A stretch of 64,000 nucleotides of DNA from Nostoc linckia z4 (GCF_002608075.1 NZ_LAHA01000011.1:1-64000), one strand, 5' to 3'. Numbered from the stretch's first letter, positions 47,837 to 57,741 are shown. Notes: generated by a model from the sequence alone, not told the origin. Program-made: numbers and translations.

Positions 47837-48016
47837 TCAAAGCCGCTTTATTTGTAGCAACTCGATGAGATGTTGCTGATAGTCTAAATTTTCAGCGTTC
47901 CCAGGCACACATAATGTGACTCGTCTGTTATGTGTATGGGTAATCCTATGAGCTATGCCTACAGATTGTCTGTAAGTGCGATTATTTGAATCTAGTTGTG
48001 AGCTAGAACCCTCCAT
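47837..48016 (-). CDS. Small unknown protein (59 residues) in the HMA_2 cluster
   Basis: Not a standard long ORF, but well supported: ATG at 48016 is preceded by an excellent AGGAGGATAAC ribosome site, and the 412-residue HMA_2 gene ends only 35 bases upstream. The protein begins MEGSSSQLDSNNRTYRQSVG, has a basic middle (ITHTHNRRVTLCVPG, one cysteine) and ends with a short amphipathic helix, QHLIELLQIKRL. I do not recognise it. The histidines (HxH pattern HTH) plus cysteine could bind metal; that is speculation. Confidence 0.62.
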   Translation of the reverse strand: MEGSSSQLDSNNRTYRQSVGIAHRITHTHNRRVTLCVPGNAENLDYQQHLIELLQIKRL

Positions 48017-48051
48017 TGTTATCCTCCTGTGTTCCTAAGGTATGGAACCGT

Positions 48052-49290
48052 CTATAACGGAAAGTTCGCCATCATGGCTAAGGAATAAGACAAAGTTGCA
48101 GGCTTCAAATCAGCCCATAAATTTGATAAGTTCAGAGTTGTATTCTCTACTTCTGTCGTCCGACTCTCTTTTTGGGTTGTGTCTTCTAACACGTTGATGT
48201 TGTCTGATTGTGCCGTATGAGCCACATTTGAGGTTGTGTTCTCCCACACAGTTGTAGTATCTATTTGTGTTGTCTGACTAGCTTGTTCTTGAGATGTTTG
48301 TGGCTGTGCAACTTTGATGGTATCGCTGGGCGGATTAGTTTGCAAAGCCAACTCCATGAGATTTACCCAATGGCTGACGCTAATCTGACTCGGCTTGTAA
48401 GCGATGGCGATGGATGCTGCATCAATATTCACACGCACGCTCATCGTTTGGGGATCGTTATTAAGCAATTTTTCTAGCCGCCGTCCATAGGCACGATCTT
48501 CCGCTAGTCGGGGGAGATGAAATCTGATGCGTCCTGGAATTGCATGGACTACACTGTAAGCTATTTTGGCTGGCTGTGTTATTGAATTTTTACCTTTCAA
48601 ATCTCGCACCTGTTGGTTCTGACCAAAAGCATTTGCCTTATTTTTGGAGTCTGCGTCTTTCTTGCCCTTTGATTGTTGTAACTTTTGCGATCCCGAAGTT
48701 TCTACTTCCAAAGAATCTATGACCTTACGAGTTGCTTCTGCGGTAATCATATAAACTGGAATCGATACCAAGCCGCTGATCCCCAGTCCACCCGTCACTG
48801 CTAACCCCGTCATTAAAGGAATCAACGAAATAGTTTGTTCCTTCCAAAAATCAACAGATTTCCATGCTGCAAAAGGATCTGTCTGGTTATTTGAGTTTGG
48901 CAAAACTTGAGCTTGGTGAATATTAAATTGTTGCAATAGTCCCAAAACTTCTGGTAGTGACAGTTTTTTTTCATCAAAACTGACAACTATACTATTTGTT
49001 TGCTCATTGGTAGCAACTTCCTTCACCCCATACTGCTGCCGTAAGCCTTGGGATATATTTCTGATTGTTGATTTGGAAACACCCTCACTAGCGCGGATTC
49101 TTACCCGCCCAGCAATCGTATGAACAATTTCCAATTTCTCTAAAGGCAGTTGCACTTTTGACTGTGCAGCTGTATCTGTAATACTAATATTTAGTTTTAC
49201 TTCATCACTTTGATGCTGGTGAGGAATTAAGTCAGGAGACATACTATTCTGCGGACTTAACCCCTCCTGACTACTAATAATATTGGTCAT
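48052..49290 (-). CDS. Protein with two HMA_2 domains
   Basis: 412 residues. The first HMA_2 domain (about 50-130) has LEIVHTIAGRVRIRASEGVS and VVSFDEKKLSLPEVLGLLQQ. A hydrophobic stretch follows (SLIPLMTGLAVTGGLGISGL, about 155-180). The second domain (about 245-330) has YSVVHAIPGRIRFHLPRLAE, nearly the same as the one in the P-ATPase (YSVVHQIQGRIRLRVPRLR). Neither carries a CxxC motif. The long Thr/Gln-rich tail is probably disordered. First gene of the same-strand cluster; likely a membrane partner of the pump. Confidence 0.82.
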   Translation of the reverse strand: MTNIISSQEGLSPQNSMSPDLIPHQHQSDEVKLNISITDTAAQSKVQLPLEKLEIVHTIAGRVRIRASEGVSKSTIRNISQGLRQQYGVKEVATNEQTNSIVVSFDEKKLSLPEVLGLLQQFNIHQAQVLPNSNNQTDPFAAWKSVDFWKEQTISLIPLMTGLAVTGGLGISGLVSIPVYMITAEATRKVIDSLEVETSGSQKLQQSKGKKDADSKNKANAFGQNQQVRDLKGKNSITQPAKIAYSVVHAIPGRIRFHLPRLAEDRAYGRRLEKLLNNDPQTMSVRVNIDAASIAIAYKPSQISVSHWVNLMELALQTNPPSDTIKVAQPQTSQEQASQTTQIDTTTVWENTTSNVAHTAQSDNINVLEDTTQKESRTTEVENTTLNLSNLWADLKPATLSYSLAMMANFPL

Positions 49291-49383
49291 TTACCCGATA
49301 ACTACACCCAACCAAAGGTTAACGTTAGGTTAAGTATACCTTAAACTTTCTGTGAACTATACATTCTAAAGAATTATTTCAGA

Positions 49384-49911
49384 TTAAGTCTTATTAACTA
49401 CTCGTTGTTGGTATTCTTGCTCAGTAATCATATCGAGAGTGTTTTCTAGGCGGTCTACAAATACGATGCCATCGAGGTGGTCATATTCGTGTTGAAATAT
49501 ACGAGCGACGAAATCCCTTAATTCTTGCTTTTGGACATTGCCTTGGCGATCGCTATATTCCACTTCGATATTTTTATACCGAGGAACCAACCCCCTAATG
49601 CCAGGAACACTTAAACAGCCTTCCCAATCTTTGACAACTTCCTTTGAGTGACCAATAATTCTAGGATTAATCATAGCAGTAGGTTCCATTTCTGGGGCAT
49701 TAGGATACCTAGCATTAGGGCGGGAAGCCACAATAAATAAACGATAGGATTGTGCAACTTGGGGTGCAGCAATTCCCACACCGTTGGCCGTGGCAACTGT
49801 GGACATTAAGTCATCAATTAATTTTTGGATACTTGGATCTTGAATATTATCAACCCAAGCGGCCTTTTGGCGGAGTGTGGGATTGCCTAATTGAATGATT
49901 GATTGAGACAT
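49384..49911 (-). CDS. def: Peptide deformylase
   Basis: 175 residues from ATG 49911 (MSQSIIQLGNPTLRQKAAWV), behind an AAAGGAG site; an upstream extension to 49980 would only translate PMPNAQC-type repeats. All three catalytic motifs are present: GVGIAAPQV, EGCLSVPG and QHEYDHLDG (Cys and two His bind the metal). It removes the N-formyl group from nascent proteins. No fmt gene is adjacent. Confidence 0.97.
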   Translation of the reverse strand: MSQSIIQLGNPTLRQKAAWVDNIQDPSIQKLIDDLMSTVATANGVGIAAPQVAQSYRLFIVASRPNARYPNAPEMEPTAMINPRIIGHSKEVVKDWEGCLSVPGIRGLVPRYKNIEVEYSDRQGNVQKQELRDFVARIFQHEYDHLDGIVFVDRLENTLDMITEQEYQQRVVNKT

Positions 49912-49924
49912 GAAAAACTCCTTT

Positions 49925-50165
49925 GGTAAATGGGGCATGGGGAATGGGGCATTGGGCATTGGGCATTGGGCATTGGGCATGGAGAGATGGGAGAGGGGGG
50001 AGACAAGAAAGAAAGATTGCTACGTTGTTTACTTTGTCTACCTTGTCTACCTTGTCTACCTTGTCTACCTTGTCTACCTGGTCTACCTGGTCTACCTTGT
50101 CTACCTTGTCTACCTTGTCTACCTTGTCCTCTTCCCATGCCCCATCCCCTATGCCCCATGCCCAA
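49925..50165. repeat. GGGCATT heptamers and a 9-bp TCTACCTTG array
   Basis: Four GGGCATT units near 49950-49980. Then about eleven copies of the nonamer TCTACCTTG (two with CTGG) at 50036-50130. The nonamer length keeps reading frame open, giving fake VDK-repeat proteins in translation. It fills the def-protease intergenic space. Confidence 0.9.
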
Positions 50166-50171
50166 TAATAT

Positions 50172-51404
50172 TTATCCTTCACGTCTTACGGGTAAAGGAG
50201 CAGGTCGGACTGCTAGTTGGAGGATTTGTCCATTGCGTTCTACTTGTATTGGTAGGTTGCTACCAATTTTGCTATTTTCTACTAGCTTCTGTACTTGTTC
50301 AATTTTAGTCACAGGCTGGTTGCTAATGCTTTTAATTACATCACCTGGTCTTAGTCCGGCGGCGGCGGCGGGCGATCGCGGCACAATTTCCACGAGTAAA
50401 ACGCCTTCATCGGCTGTAAGATTTAAGCGATCGCCTGCAATATTTTTGAGTCTTTCTTTGTTTTCTGGTGTCAGTGTCACCATTTGCACGCCCAAATAAG
50501 GATGATCTACTCTGCCTTTGGCGATTAGTTCTTGGGCTATTCTTTGCACGGTGTTCATGGGGATGGCAAATCCCAAGCCTTGAGCGCCTCGGATAATGGC
50601 TGTATTCATAGCAACTACTTGACCGCGGGTATTGAGTAGCGGGCCGCCAGAATTACCAGGGTTAATGGCAGCATCCGTTTGGATGTAATCAACTCGCTTA
50701 TCACTAGCGCCGATATCGCTACCAGAACGACCTGTAGCACTAATAATCCCAGAAGTTACAGTATTATTCAAGCCTAAGGGGTTGCCAATGGCGATTACTG
50801 CCTCTCCTGGTTGTAAAATATCTGAGTTGCCTACAGGCACGGTTGGTAGGTTATTGGCGTCAATTTTGATTACAGCTACATCTGTTACCGCGTCTTCACC
50901 TAAAACTTTGCCGTCAAAAGTCCGACCATCTTTAAGTGTAACAGTCACCCTATCAGCACCATCTACTACATGGGAATTGGTCAAAATTTGACCAGAGGAA
51001 TTAATGATAAATCCAGAACCACTACCCCGTTCTACTCGTTGTCTCTGCTGGGGTATTGTGTCTCCAAAAAACCGCCGAAGTAAAGGGTCGTTAAATTCTT
51101 CTGGTAGGCGAGAAGTAATTGTTCTAGAAGAATCAATTCTAACCACCGCAGACCCCGCACTTTGCACGACTTTCACCACAAAATTAGGGTCTCCAGACGA
51201 TGCAAGAATTCGTGGAGGAGCGATTACTGGATTAGCCTCGATTGTTTTTTGAGTTTCAGGAGTGCTTTGTTGATTCTCAAAAGTTTTGGCACTTAGAAGA
51301 GAGCAGCTCCCCAGCAACACCACTATTGAGAGCATCCACAATCTGTTGGGCAAAACCCTAATATTAATATTTTTGAATGTTAAGTCATGGTTTGTTGTCT
51401 TCAT
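50172..51404 (-). CDS. HhoA/DegP-type serine protease with PDZ domain
   Basis: 410 residues. An N-terminal hydrophobic segment ending in a lipobox-like LLGSC (residue about 34) suggests a membrane-anchored, periplasm-facing or lumenal protein. Catalytic triad: His in TNSHVVDGADRV, Asp in AVTDVAVIKID, Ser in NPGNSGGPLLN. One C-terminal PDZ domain (GVLLVEIVPRSPAAAAGLRP). It degrades or refolds damaged envelope or thylakoid proteins. Which of HhoA, HhoB or HtrA it corresponds to is not decided. It is divergent from dnaA. Confidence 0.93.
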   Translation of the reverse strand: MKTTNHDLTFKNINIRVLPNRLWMLSIVVLLGSCSLLSAKTFENQQSTPETQKTIEANPVIAPPRILASSGDPNFVVKVVQSAGSAVVRIDSSRTITSRLPEEFNDPLLRRFFGDTIPQQRQRVERGSGSGFIINSSGQILTNSHVVDGADRVTVTLKDGRTFDGKVLGEDAVTDVAVIKIDANNLPTVPVGNSDILQPGEAVIAIGNPLGLNNTVTSGIISATGRSGSDIGASDKRVDYIQTDAAINPGNSGGPLLNTRGQVVAMNTAIIRGAQGLGFAIPMNTVQRIAQELIAKGRVDHPYLGVQMVTLTPENKERLKNIAGDRLNLTADEGVLLVEIVPRSPAAAAGLRPGDVIKSISNQPVTKIEQVQKLVENSKIGSNLPIQVERNGQILQLAVRPAPLPVRREG

Positions 51405-51667
51405 TTGTCGTTGCTTCTCCCTTGTCAGTCAGTGGGTGTTAGGATCTTGCCTACCGGGTATGTCCCAAAAATGGTTACAACTTAAGAGCCTATTCTGGGT
51501 CTAGTACAGCATCAATATTCCGCAGAAGTCCTAAATACAATTTTTTTGACTTTTGTACAGACGCGATTAATCGCGTCTCTACTTTTGACTTCCGCAGTGC
51601 GGTAGCCTGGATGCTAAATTGGTGCTTTCTCTTCTATTGTGACGATTAGCAGCAAAGGTGGTGGATC

Positions 51668-53050
51668 GTGGAAATTTCGATAGAAAATTTGTGGACTCAG
51701 GTACTAGAGCGTTTAAAGCTTGAGCTATCCCGACCTACCTTTGAAACTTGGATCAAAACTGCTAATGCGGAGCGATTAGAAAATAATTGTTTGGTGATAC
51801 GTACTCCTAACCCATTTGCTCGTAATTGGTTACAGAAGTATTATGTCAACACCATTGCTCATGTAGTACAAGATATTTTGGGTCATTCTGTGGAAATTTA
51901 CATTACCGTTGCTCAAGGTGATGAAGTTTCTCATGTTAGCGAACGAGGGGTTTCTTGGGAATCACCAAATCCTAGCAGTATTTCTGAACCTGTTTCTCAT
52001 AACATCCAAAAAACTACTGAATTAAACTCTAAATATGTTTTTTCACGCTTTGTAGTCGGTGCAAATAATCGTATGGCTCATGCTGCTTCTTTAGCAGTTG
52101 CAGAATCTCCTGGGAGGGAATTTAATCCTTTATTTTTATGTGGCGGCGTGGGTTTAGGTAAAACCCATCTCATGCAAGCCATCGGTCATTATCGCTGGGA
52201 AATTTCCCCCGGTTGTAAGATATTTTATGTTTCTACTGAACAATTTACTAATGATTTAATTACAGCGATTCGTAAGGATAGTATGCAAAGTTTTCGCGAG
52301 CATTATCGAGCCGCTGATGTTTTATTAGTTGATGATATTCAGTTTCTAGAAGGTAAGGAATACACCCAAGAAGAATTTTTTCATACTTTTAATACTTTAC
52401 ACGAAGCAGGTAAACAAGTTGTCATTGCTTCTGACCGTCCCCCGAACCAAATTCCGAGTTTACAAGAACGTCTTTGTTCTCGCTTTTCTATGGGGTTAAT
52501 CGCAGATGTGCAATCGCCGGATTTAGAAACGAGAATGGCGATTTTACAAAAAAAAGCTGAGTATGAAAATATTCGCTTGCCTCGTGATGTGGTTGAATAT
52601 ATTGCTTCTAACTATACTTCTAATATTCGAGAATTAGAAGGAGCTTTAATTCGCGCACTGGCTTATATTTCTATTTGGGGTTTACCGATGACGGTGGAAA
52701 ATATTGCACCAGTTTTAGGGCCGCCCAATGAAAAAGTGGTGGCTACCCCAGAAACAATTTTGAAAGTTGTCGCTGAGAATTTTGATCTTTCCATTGATGA
52801 CCTCAAAGGTAACTCACGACGCCGAGAAATTAGCTGGGCGCGTCAAATTGGTATGTATCTCATGCGTCAACACACGTCTTTGAGTTTGCCGAGAATTGGG
52901 GAGGAGTTTGGCGGTAAAGACCATACAACGGTGATCTATAGTTGTGACAAAATTGCCCAACTCCAAGAGAGCGATCGCACTTTAGCACAAACCCTACGCC
53001 AATTGAGCGATCGCATTAATATGACTAGTCGCCCTCAAAAATCATCGTAA
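51668..53050 (+). CDS. dnaA: Chromosomal replication initiator DnaA
   Basis: 460 residues from GTG 51668 ([20 protein letters not shown]). Domain I is at the N-terminus. The AAA+ domain has Walker [18 protein letters not shown] and Walker [15 protein letters not shown]. The C-terminal DNA-binding domain carries the DnaA signature [19 protein letters not shown]. It binds 9-mer DnaA boxes to open oriC; six such boxes follow the gene. In many bacteria dnaN comes next; here it does not. Confidence 0.98.
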   Translation: MEISIENLWTQVLERLKLELSRPTFETWIKTANAERLENNCLVIRTPNPFARNWLQKYYVNTIAHVVQDILGHSVEIYITVAQGDEVSHVSERGVSWESPNPSSISEPVSHNIQKTTELNSKYVFSRFVVGANNRMAHAASLAVAESPGREFNPLFLCGGVGLGKTHLMQAIGHYRWEISPGCKIFYVSTEQFTNDLITAIRKDSMQSFREHYRAADVLLVDDIQFLEGKEYTQEEFFHTFNTLHEAGKQVVIASDRPPNQIPSLQERLCSRFSMGLIADVQSPDLETRMAILQKKAEYENIRLPRDVVEYIASNYTSNIRELEGALIRALAYISIWGLPMTVENIAPVLGPPNEKVVATPETILKVVAENFDLSIDDLKGNSRRREISWARQIGMYLMRQHTSLSLPRIGEEFGGKDHTTVIYSCDKIAQLQESDRTLAQTLRQLSDRINMTSRPQKSS

Positions 53051-53130
53051 GTCAGAATTCAGGAGTCAGGAGTCAGAATTCAGGAGTCAGGAGTCAGAAT
53101 CCAGGAGTCAGAATCCAGGAGTCAGAATCT
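53046..53130. repeat. CAGAATTCAGGAGT short repeats
   Basis: Tandem units of GTCAGAATTCAGGAGTCAG just after dnaA, with a complementary CTGACTCCTAAGTTCTGAC stretch at 53221-53240, so the two could form a long hairpin bracketing the gap. Confidence 0.8.
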
Positions 53131-53246
53131 ATTAAGATTTGGAAACTCAAACTTCATAACTTGAAGAAAATCCACCACCTCACTATCCTTGATTTCCCTA
53201 CCATACTGAATTCACCAATCCTGACTCCTAAGTTCTGACTTTGAAG

Positions 53247-53469
53247 TTTTCCACAACTAGCACTTTAATTGTCAAACCTTAAAAGTTAGACAATTGGTCA
53301 AAAATATTAAGTAACGTATAAAAATTGATTAAATTTTACTTAGCTTGTGGAAAAAATCTTACTTTTTGGGGAAAAATCTGTGGAAAACTTGATTTTTTTT
53401 TAATTAATCTTAATTAAGTATAATTACCTTGTGGAAAACCTAGCGTGTTTTTCCACAAGTTTTCCACAG
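53247..53469. other. Candidate chromosome origin: six DnaA boxes
   Basis: Six close matches to TTTTCCACA(A/G): 53247-53256 (+), 53344-53353 (-), 53377-53386 (-), 53429-53438 (-), 53449-53458 (+) and 53460-53469 (+). Between boxes 3 and 4 lies a very AT-rich segment (53390-53427, TTAATTAATCTTAATTAAG) suited to unwinding. The cluster lies 197-419 bases downstream of dnaA. TTTTCCACA is the DnaA-box form known from cyanobacteria. No experimental data, and origin use varies between cyanobacteria. Confidence 0.75.
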
Positions 53470-53620
53470 GTAAGCAACTAAAAGTTAAAGCTCAAAATTG
53501 GGCAATTTTGACAATCTAAAATTCGGTTAACAAAAGGTTATGTCACCTTAACTACTGTTCTATAATTCCCTTTAACTACGATATTCCGCCCAATTTATCG
53601 CAGTTTAAGGAAAAAAATTG

Positions 53621-54808
53621 ATGAAACAGTGGCTAAGAACTTCTCATTCAGTCAGACGCTTAATCAAGTTAGTTCAAATTTATACTATCAGAACTGTGCA
53701 AGCTACCAAAAATTTGCACCTTCGTTTAATCAGAAGTTGTCTGCATAGGCGTTATTCCTGGAGCTTGATTAGTCTATTTTTAATCGGAGTTAGCTTGAGC
53801 GTAGCAATGACAGCCTGCTCGTCACAAAATACAGATAACGCAGGTAATGTTAATTCTACTGCCAAGGATAATGTAAAGCTGACGCTTGTTTCTTACTCAG
53901 TTACCAGTGAAGCGTATAAGCAAATTATTCCTAAATTTATAGAACAGTGGAAGAAAGAACATCAGCAAGATGTCACTTTTGAGGAGAGTTATGAAGGTTC
54001 TGGTTCCCAAGCATTAGCTGTAATTGATGGGTTAGAAGCTGATGTAGTGCATTTATCGCTTGCTCTTGATGTCCAGAAACTAGTTGAGGCAGGTTTGATT
54101 CAACAGGGTTGGGAAAAAGAAGCCCCCAATGATGCAATAGTAACTCAATCTGTAGGAGCGATCGCAACTCGTGAGAATAATCCCAAAAATATCAAAACTT
54201 GGACAGATCTCACACAAAATCAGGTGCAGTTAATTACACCAAACCCCAAAACATCTGGTGGCGCTCGCTGGAACTTTATTGGACTTTGGGGTTCAGCCAT
54301 CAAAACTGGTAAAAACGAGGCTCAAGCATTAAACTTTATTTCCGATGTTTATCAACACGTACCTGTGCTACCAAAAACTGCTCGCAATGCCACTGAACTG
54401 TTCTTTAAAAAAGGTCAGGGTGATGCTTTAATCAATTATGAAAACGAGATGATTTTATCAGCACAAAATGGTGAAAAATTTTCCTATGTAGTTCCTGATG
54501 TCAATATTTCTATTGACAATCCTGTAGCTATTGTAGATACAAATGTCGATAAACATGGAACTCGTCTAGTTGCAGAAGCATTTGTAAAATTTCTTTACAC
54601 TCCAGATGCACAAAGAGAGTTTGTCAAATTAGGATTTCGTCCTGTTAATGTCACAATTGCCAAAGAAGTAGAAAGCAAATATCCAAAAATCAAAACTCTT
54701 TTCAAAGTTGAAGATTTAGGAGGATGGGAGAAAATTCAAAAACAATTCTTTAATGAAGGTGCTATCTTTGACCAAATAAAAACTAAGATTCGGTTGAAAG
54801 AGGTATAA
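53621..54808 (+). CDS. sbpA: Sulfate ABC transporter substrate-binding protein
   Basis: About 395 residues from ATG 53621. The N-terminus is long and basic (about 45 residues) before the hydrophobic segment WSLISLFLIGVSLSVAMTAC, whose final Cys makes a lipobox (MTAC). The true start might therefore be later. The mature part is a periplasmic type II binding fold of the sulfate/thiosulfate family: LTLVSYSVTSEAYKQIIP, YEGSGSQALAVIDGLEADVV, NPKTSGGARWNFIGLWGSA. It captures sulfate for a CysTWA-type importer. The permease and ATPase genes are not adjacent in this window. Position after the oriC cluster is unusual. Confidence 0.94.
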   Translation: MKQWLRTSHSVRRLIKLVQIYTIRTVQATKNLHLRLIRSCLHRRYSWSLISLFLIGVSLSVAMTACSSQNTDNAGNVNSTAKDNVKLTLVSYSVTSEAYKQIIPKFIEQWKKEHQQDVTFEESYEGSGSQALAVIDGLEADVVHLSLALDVQKLVEAGLIQQGWEKEAPNDAIVTQSVGAIATRENNPKNIKTWTDLTQNQVQLITPNPKTSGGARWNFIGLWGSAIKTGKNEAQALNFISDVYQHVPVLPKTARNATELFFKKGQGDALINYENEMILSAQNGEKFSYVVPDVNISIDNPVAIVDTNVDKHGTRLVAEAFVKFLYTPDAQREFVKLGFRPVNVTIAKEVESKYPKIKTLFKVEDLGGWEKIQKQFFNEGAIFDQIKTKIRLKEV

Positions 54809-54995
54809 TACAGCAGAGTTCAAAGCTAAAAAAGTCAAACAATCTTAATGCTTGCTTGGCTTCAAGAGCTAGTGTATGTACTTCATTAACTTTAAATTCG
54901 CTGTATCATGTTCGGTCAATAGTTGTAGTTAAGACTGACACGAACAGCGGAATATCTTTTTATCTACACTTTAGATTTTAAGTCTATGAAAAATT

Positions 54996-55112
54996 ATGAA
55001 CGCGTACAAAAAATACACCACAATTACAGATTCAAAGCAAGTAATTTTATCTGATTGCGTTATCGGACAGTGCAACACACCATCAAAAATTGAAGGTGCG
55101 TTAGCCTACTAG
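54996..55112 (+). pseudogene. Short remnant of a small antitoxin-like gene
   Basis: A 38-codon frame, MNAYKKYTTITDSKQVILSD..., ends at a TAG formed at the border of the MITE at 55112. The opening resembles small cyanobacterial proteins with a T-D-x-KQV-LSD start, often antitoxin-like, which are normally about 70-80 residues long. It probably lost its 3' part. Low confidence. Confidence 0.35.
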
Positions 55113-55210
55113 CGTGTCAAGGCTAAAATGTTGCAATAAACAATGTTTTTAGTTGCGCCTTAGCACCTCCCAAACAATAAAGCTAATGCACAACTTTAGT
55201 CTAGACACGC
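55112..55210. mobile_element. 99-bp MITE cutting a transposase gene
   Basis: Arms GCGTGTCAAGGCTAAAATGT (left) and, inverted, GCGTGTCTAGACTAAAGTTG (right) match over most of their 24 bases, including inner TGCA ends. It has no coding capacity. The transposase remnant ends exactly inside the right arm (stop at 55201-55203), so this element, or the event that brought it, removed the rest of that gene. Confidence 0.65.
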
Positions 55211-55883
55211 CAATAGTGGTAATCTTCCTTTGCATCATGACTTGGTTCGATAGGAATTGGCTCAAAAACATGTCCAATTAACTGATAAGAAGCTTCATCC
55301 ATACAGATGAGTGGTGACAATTCACTATGCAGTTGACTATAAAGATCCAAGACTACTTCCATTTGGGAAATAAAACGTGCTAAGTCTCGTTCTGGGATAC
55401 AAAACCTTTGTATTTTCCACGGACATAGCTCGTTTTTTTTAATATGCTTCTGACTGTTTCTAGAGAAATTTCTGTGATGATATTTCTGTTTTTAATTTCT
55501 TGAGTTAATAGTCTCAAACTCCAATGCACTCGTCCTGCGGGGGGGTCAGAACAACACAATGCGATAATTTGAGCTTCAGTATGACCATCAATTTTTGCCG
55601 GTACTGGCGGAGTTTTTCGTTGACTACGATTTAGGGCTGGTTGTTCACCTTGCTCCAAAAATCTTTTCCTAATTCTTCCTACTGTATTGCGATGCAGGTT
55701 GAGAGCGGAACTGATTTGTTCATCTGTCCATTTTTTCGTTGCACCCTCACCTTCATCACACATCAGTAGCACTTGTGCGTGCAAGATTTTTTTCGCTGGG
55801 GCATAACCGTTACGACTTATCTGTTCTAGTTTTTGCCTTTGCTCTGTATTTAAAAGCACTTTATCTCTACGACCTTTACCCAT
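55201..55883 (-). pseudogene. IS630-family transposase, frameshifted and 3'-truncated
   Basis: The N-terminal part (167 residues, ATG 55883) is an HTH/winged helix region (RNGYAPAKKILHAQVLLMCD, TDEQISSALNLHRNTVGRIR). It passes out of frame at a run of eight T (55433-55440). Read in the -1 frame it continues KKNELCPWKIQRFCIPERDL and then the first catalytic aspartate, LICMDEASYQLIG, as in the IS630/Tc1 group. Slippery A-runs of this kind are used for programmed -1 frameshifting in several IS families, so the shift itself may be normal. The C-terminal catalytic residues are missing, cut at the MITE. It cannot be an active transposase. Confidence 0.82.
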
Positions 55884-55910
55884 CTACTTACCCCAATTTT
55901 CCGTCTTTTA

Positions 55911-56272
55911 TATTGTGGGATGGGTGTCCTCACCCGTCCGGGCGGGCAGGATGCCCACCCCACAAGAGTTTACTAATGCACTATTTTAGCTGTGTCAGTC
56001 CACTACATTAGTAATTATGAATTACGAATCATTAGAGACGGGACTGGTGCGACTTGAACGCACGACCTAGCGCTTCAGATTTGTGTGATTTTATTGTGGG
56101 ATGGGTGTCCTCAGCCGTCCGGGCGTGCAGGATGCCCACCCCACAAGAGTTTACTAATGCACTATTTTAGCTGTGTCAGTCCACTACATTGGGAATTATG
56201 AATTACGAATCATTAGAGACGGGACTGGTGCGACTTGAACGCACGACCTAGCGCTTCAGATTTGTGTGAGTT
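55911..56272. repeat. 181-bp tandem duplication including the 3' half of tRNA-Arg
   Basis: Two adjacent copies (about 55911-56091 and 56092-56272), offset by exactly 181 bases, differ at only a few positions. Each contains a perfect hairpin-type palindrome (TGTGGGATGGGTGTCC/GGATGCCCACCCCACA), a GTGTCAGTCCACTACATT stretch, the complete second exon of the intron-split tRNA-Arg and the last 13 bases of its intron. Only the right copy is joined to the intron; the left copy (56039-56075) is an orphan tRNA 3' half. Confidence 0.9.
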
Positions 56273-56587
56273 TCCCCACTCTCTGGACTATACTTTCACC
56301 ATAGGTTTTAGCCTTTAGGTGGTGGCTACCTAGTCTCTACACCTTCTTGAATTTAATCAAGCTTGGCTCGGTATTCCCGTGGAGTGTCAACACTGTGGTA
56401 AACACACAACCACTCCTACTTTCTATCAATAGCTATGAAACTTTTTACGATCGCACAAGCATTTTGAAAGAAGGAAATTTTCACTCTTTAGGCTTCACCG
56501 AATTCAACCACATTCACTCATAAGGTTTCCCTTATGGTGCCCGATTATTCAGGAGGCGCTCGCTCTATCCAACTGAGCTACAGCCCC
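56220..56587 (-). tRNA. trnR: tRNA-Arg(CCT), split by a group I intron
   Basis: Exon 1 is 56551-56587 (GGGGCTGTAGCTCAGTTGGA... ending CTCCT). Exon 2 is 56220-56256 (AAGCGCTAGGTCGTGCGTTC...). Joined, they form a full cloverleaf with acceptor stem GGGGCTG/CAGTCCC, anticodon arm AGCGC/GCGCT and anticodon CCT. CCA is not encoded. The interruption lies directly after U36, where group I introns in bacterial tRNA-Arg(CCU) genes are known. Confidence 0.92.
56257..56550 (-). other. Group I intron in tRNA-Arg(CCU), 294 bases
   Basis: The intron follows a U (last base of exon 1) and ends with G, as all group I introns do. Conserved core strands: R element containing GTAGAGACTA (56331-56340, minus strand) and S element AAGTATAGTCC (within 56281-56300), whose GACTA/TAGTC halves form P7. 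No homing endonuclease ORF is inside. It should self-splice or need maturation factors in the cell; not testable here. Confidence 0.9.
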
Positions 56588-56619
56588 AAAAAAATGCCAT
56601 GTTGCAGATTATAGCATTT

Positions 56620-57741
<1,122 letters not shown>

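Noticed and set aside
49912-49980. N-terminal extension of peptide deformylase
   Set aside because: It encodes repeat residues only, and the ATG at 49911 has a good ribosome site and matches the family start.
50036-50130. CRISPR-like array
   Set aside because: Units are 9 bases head-to-tail with no unique spacers.
49850-50308. ORFs with VDKVDKVDK or VYLVYLVYL repeats
   Set aside because: They come from the TCTACCTTG nonamer array, whose length is a multiple of three. Not conserved-looking proteins.
56039-56075. A second tRNA-Arg
   Set aside because: Only the 3' exon is present; there is no 5' half or intron beside it. It is part of the 181-bp duplication.
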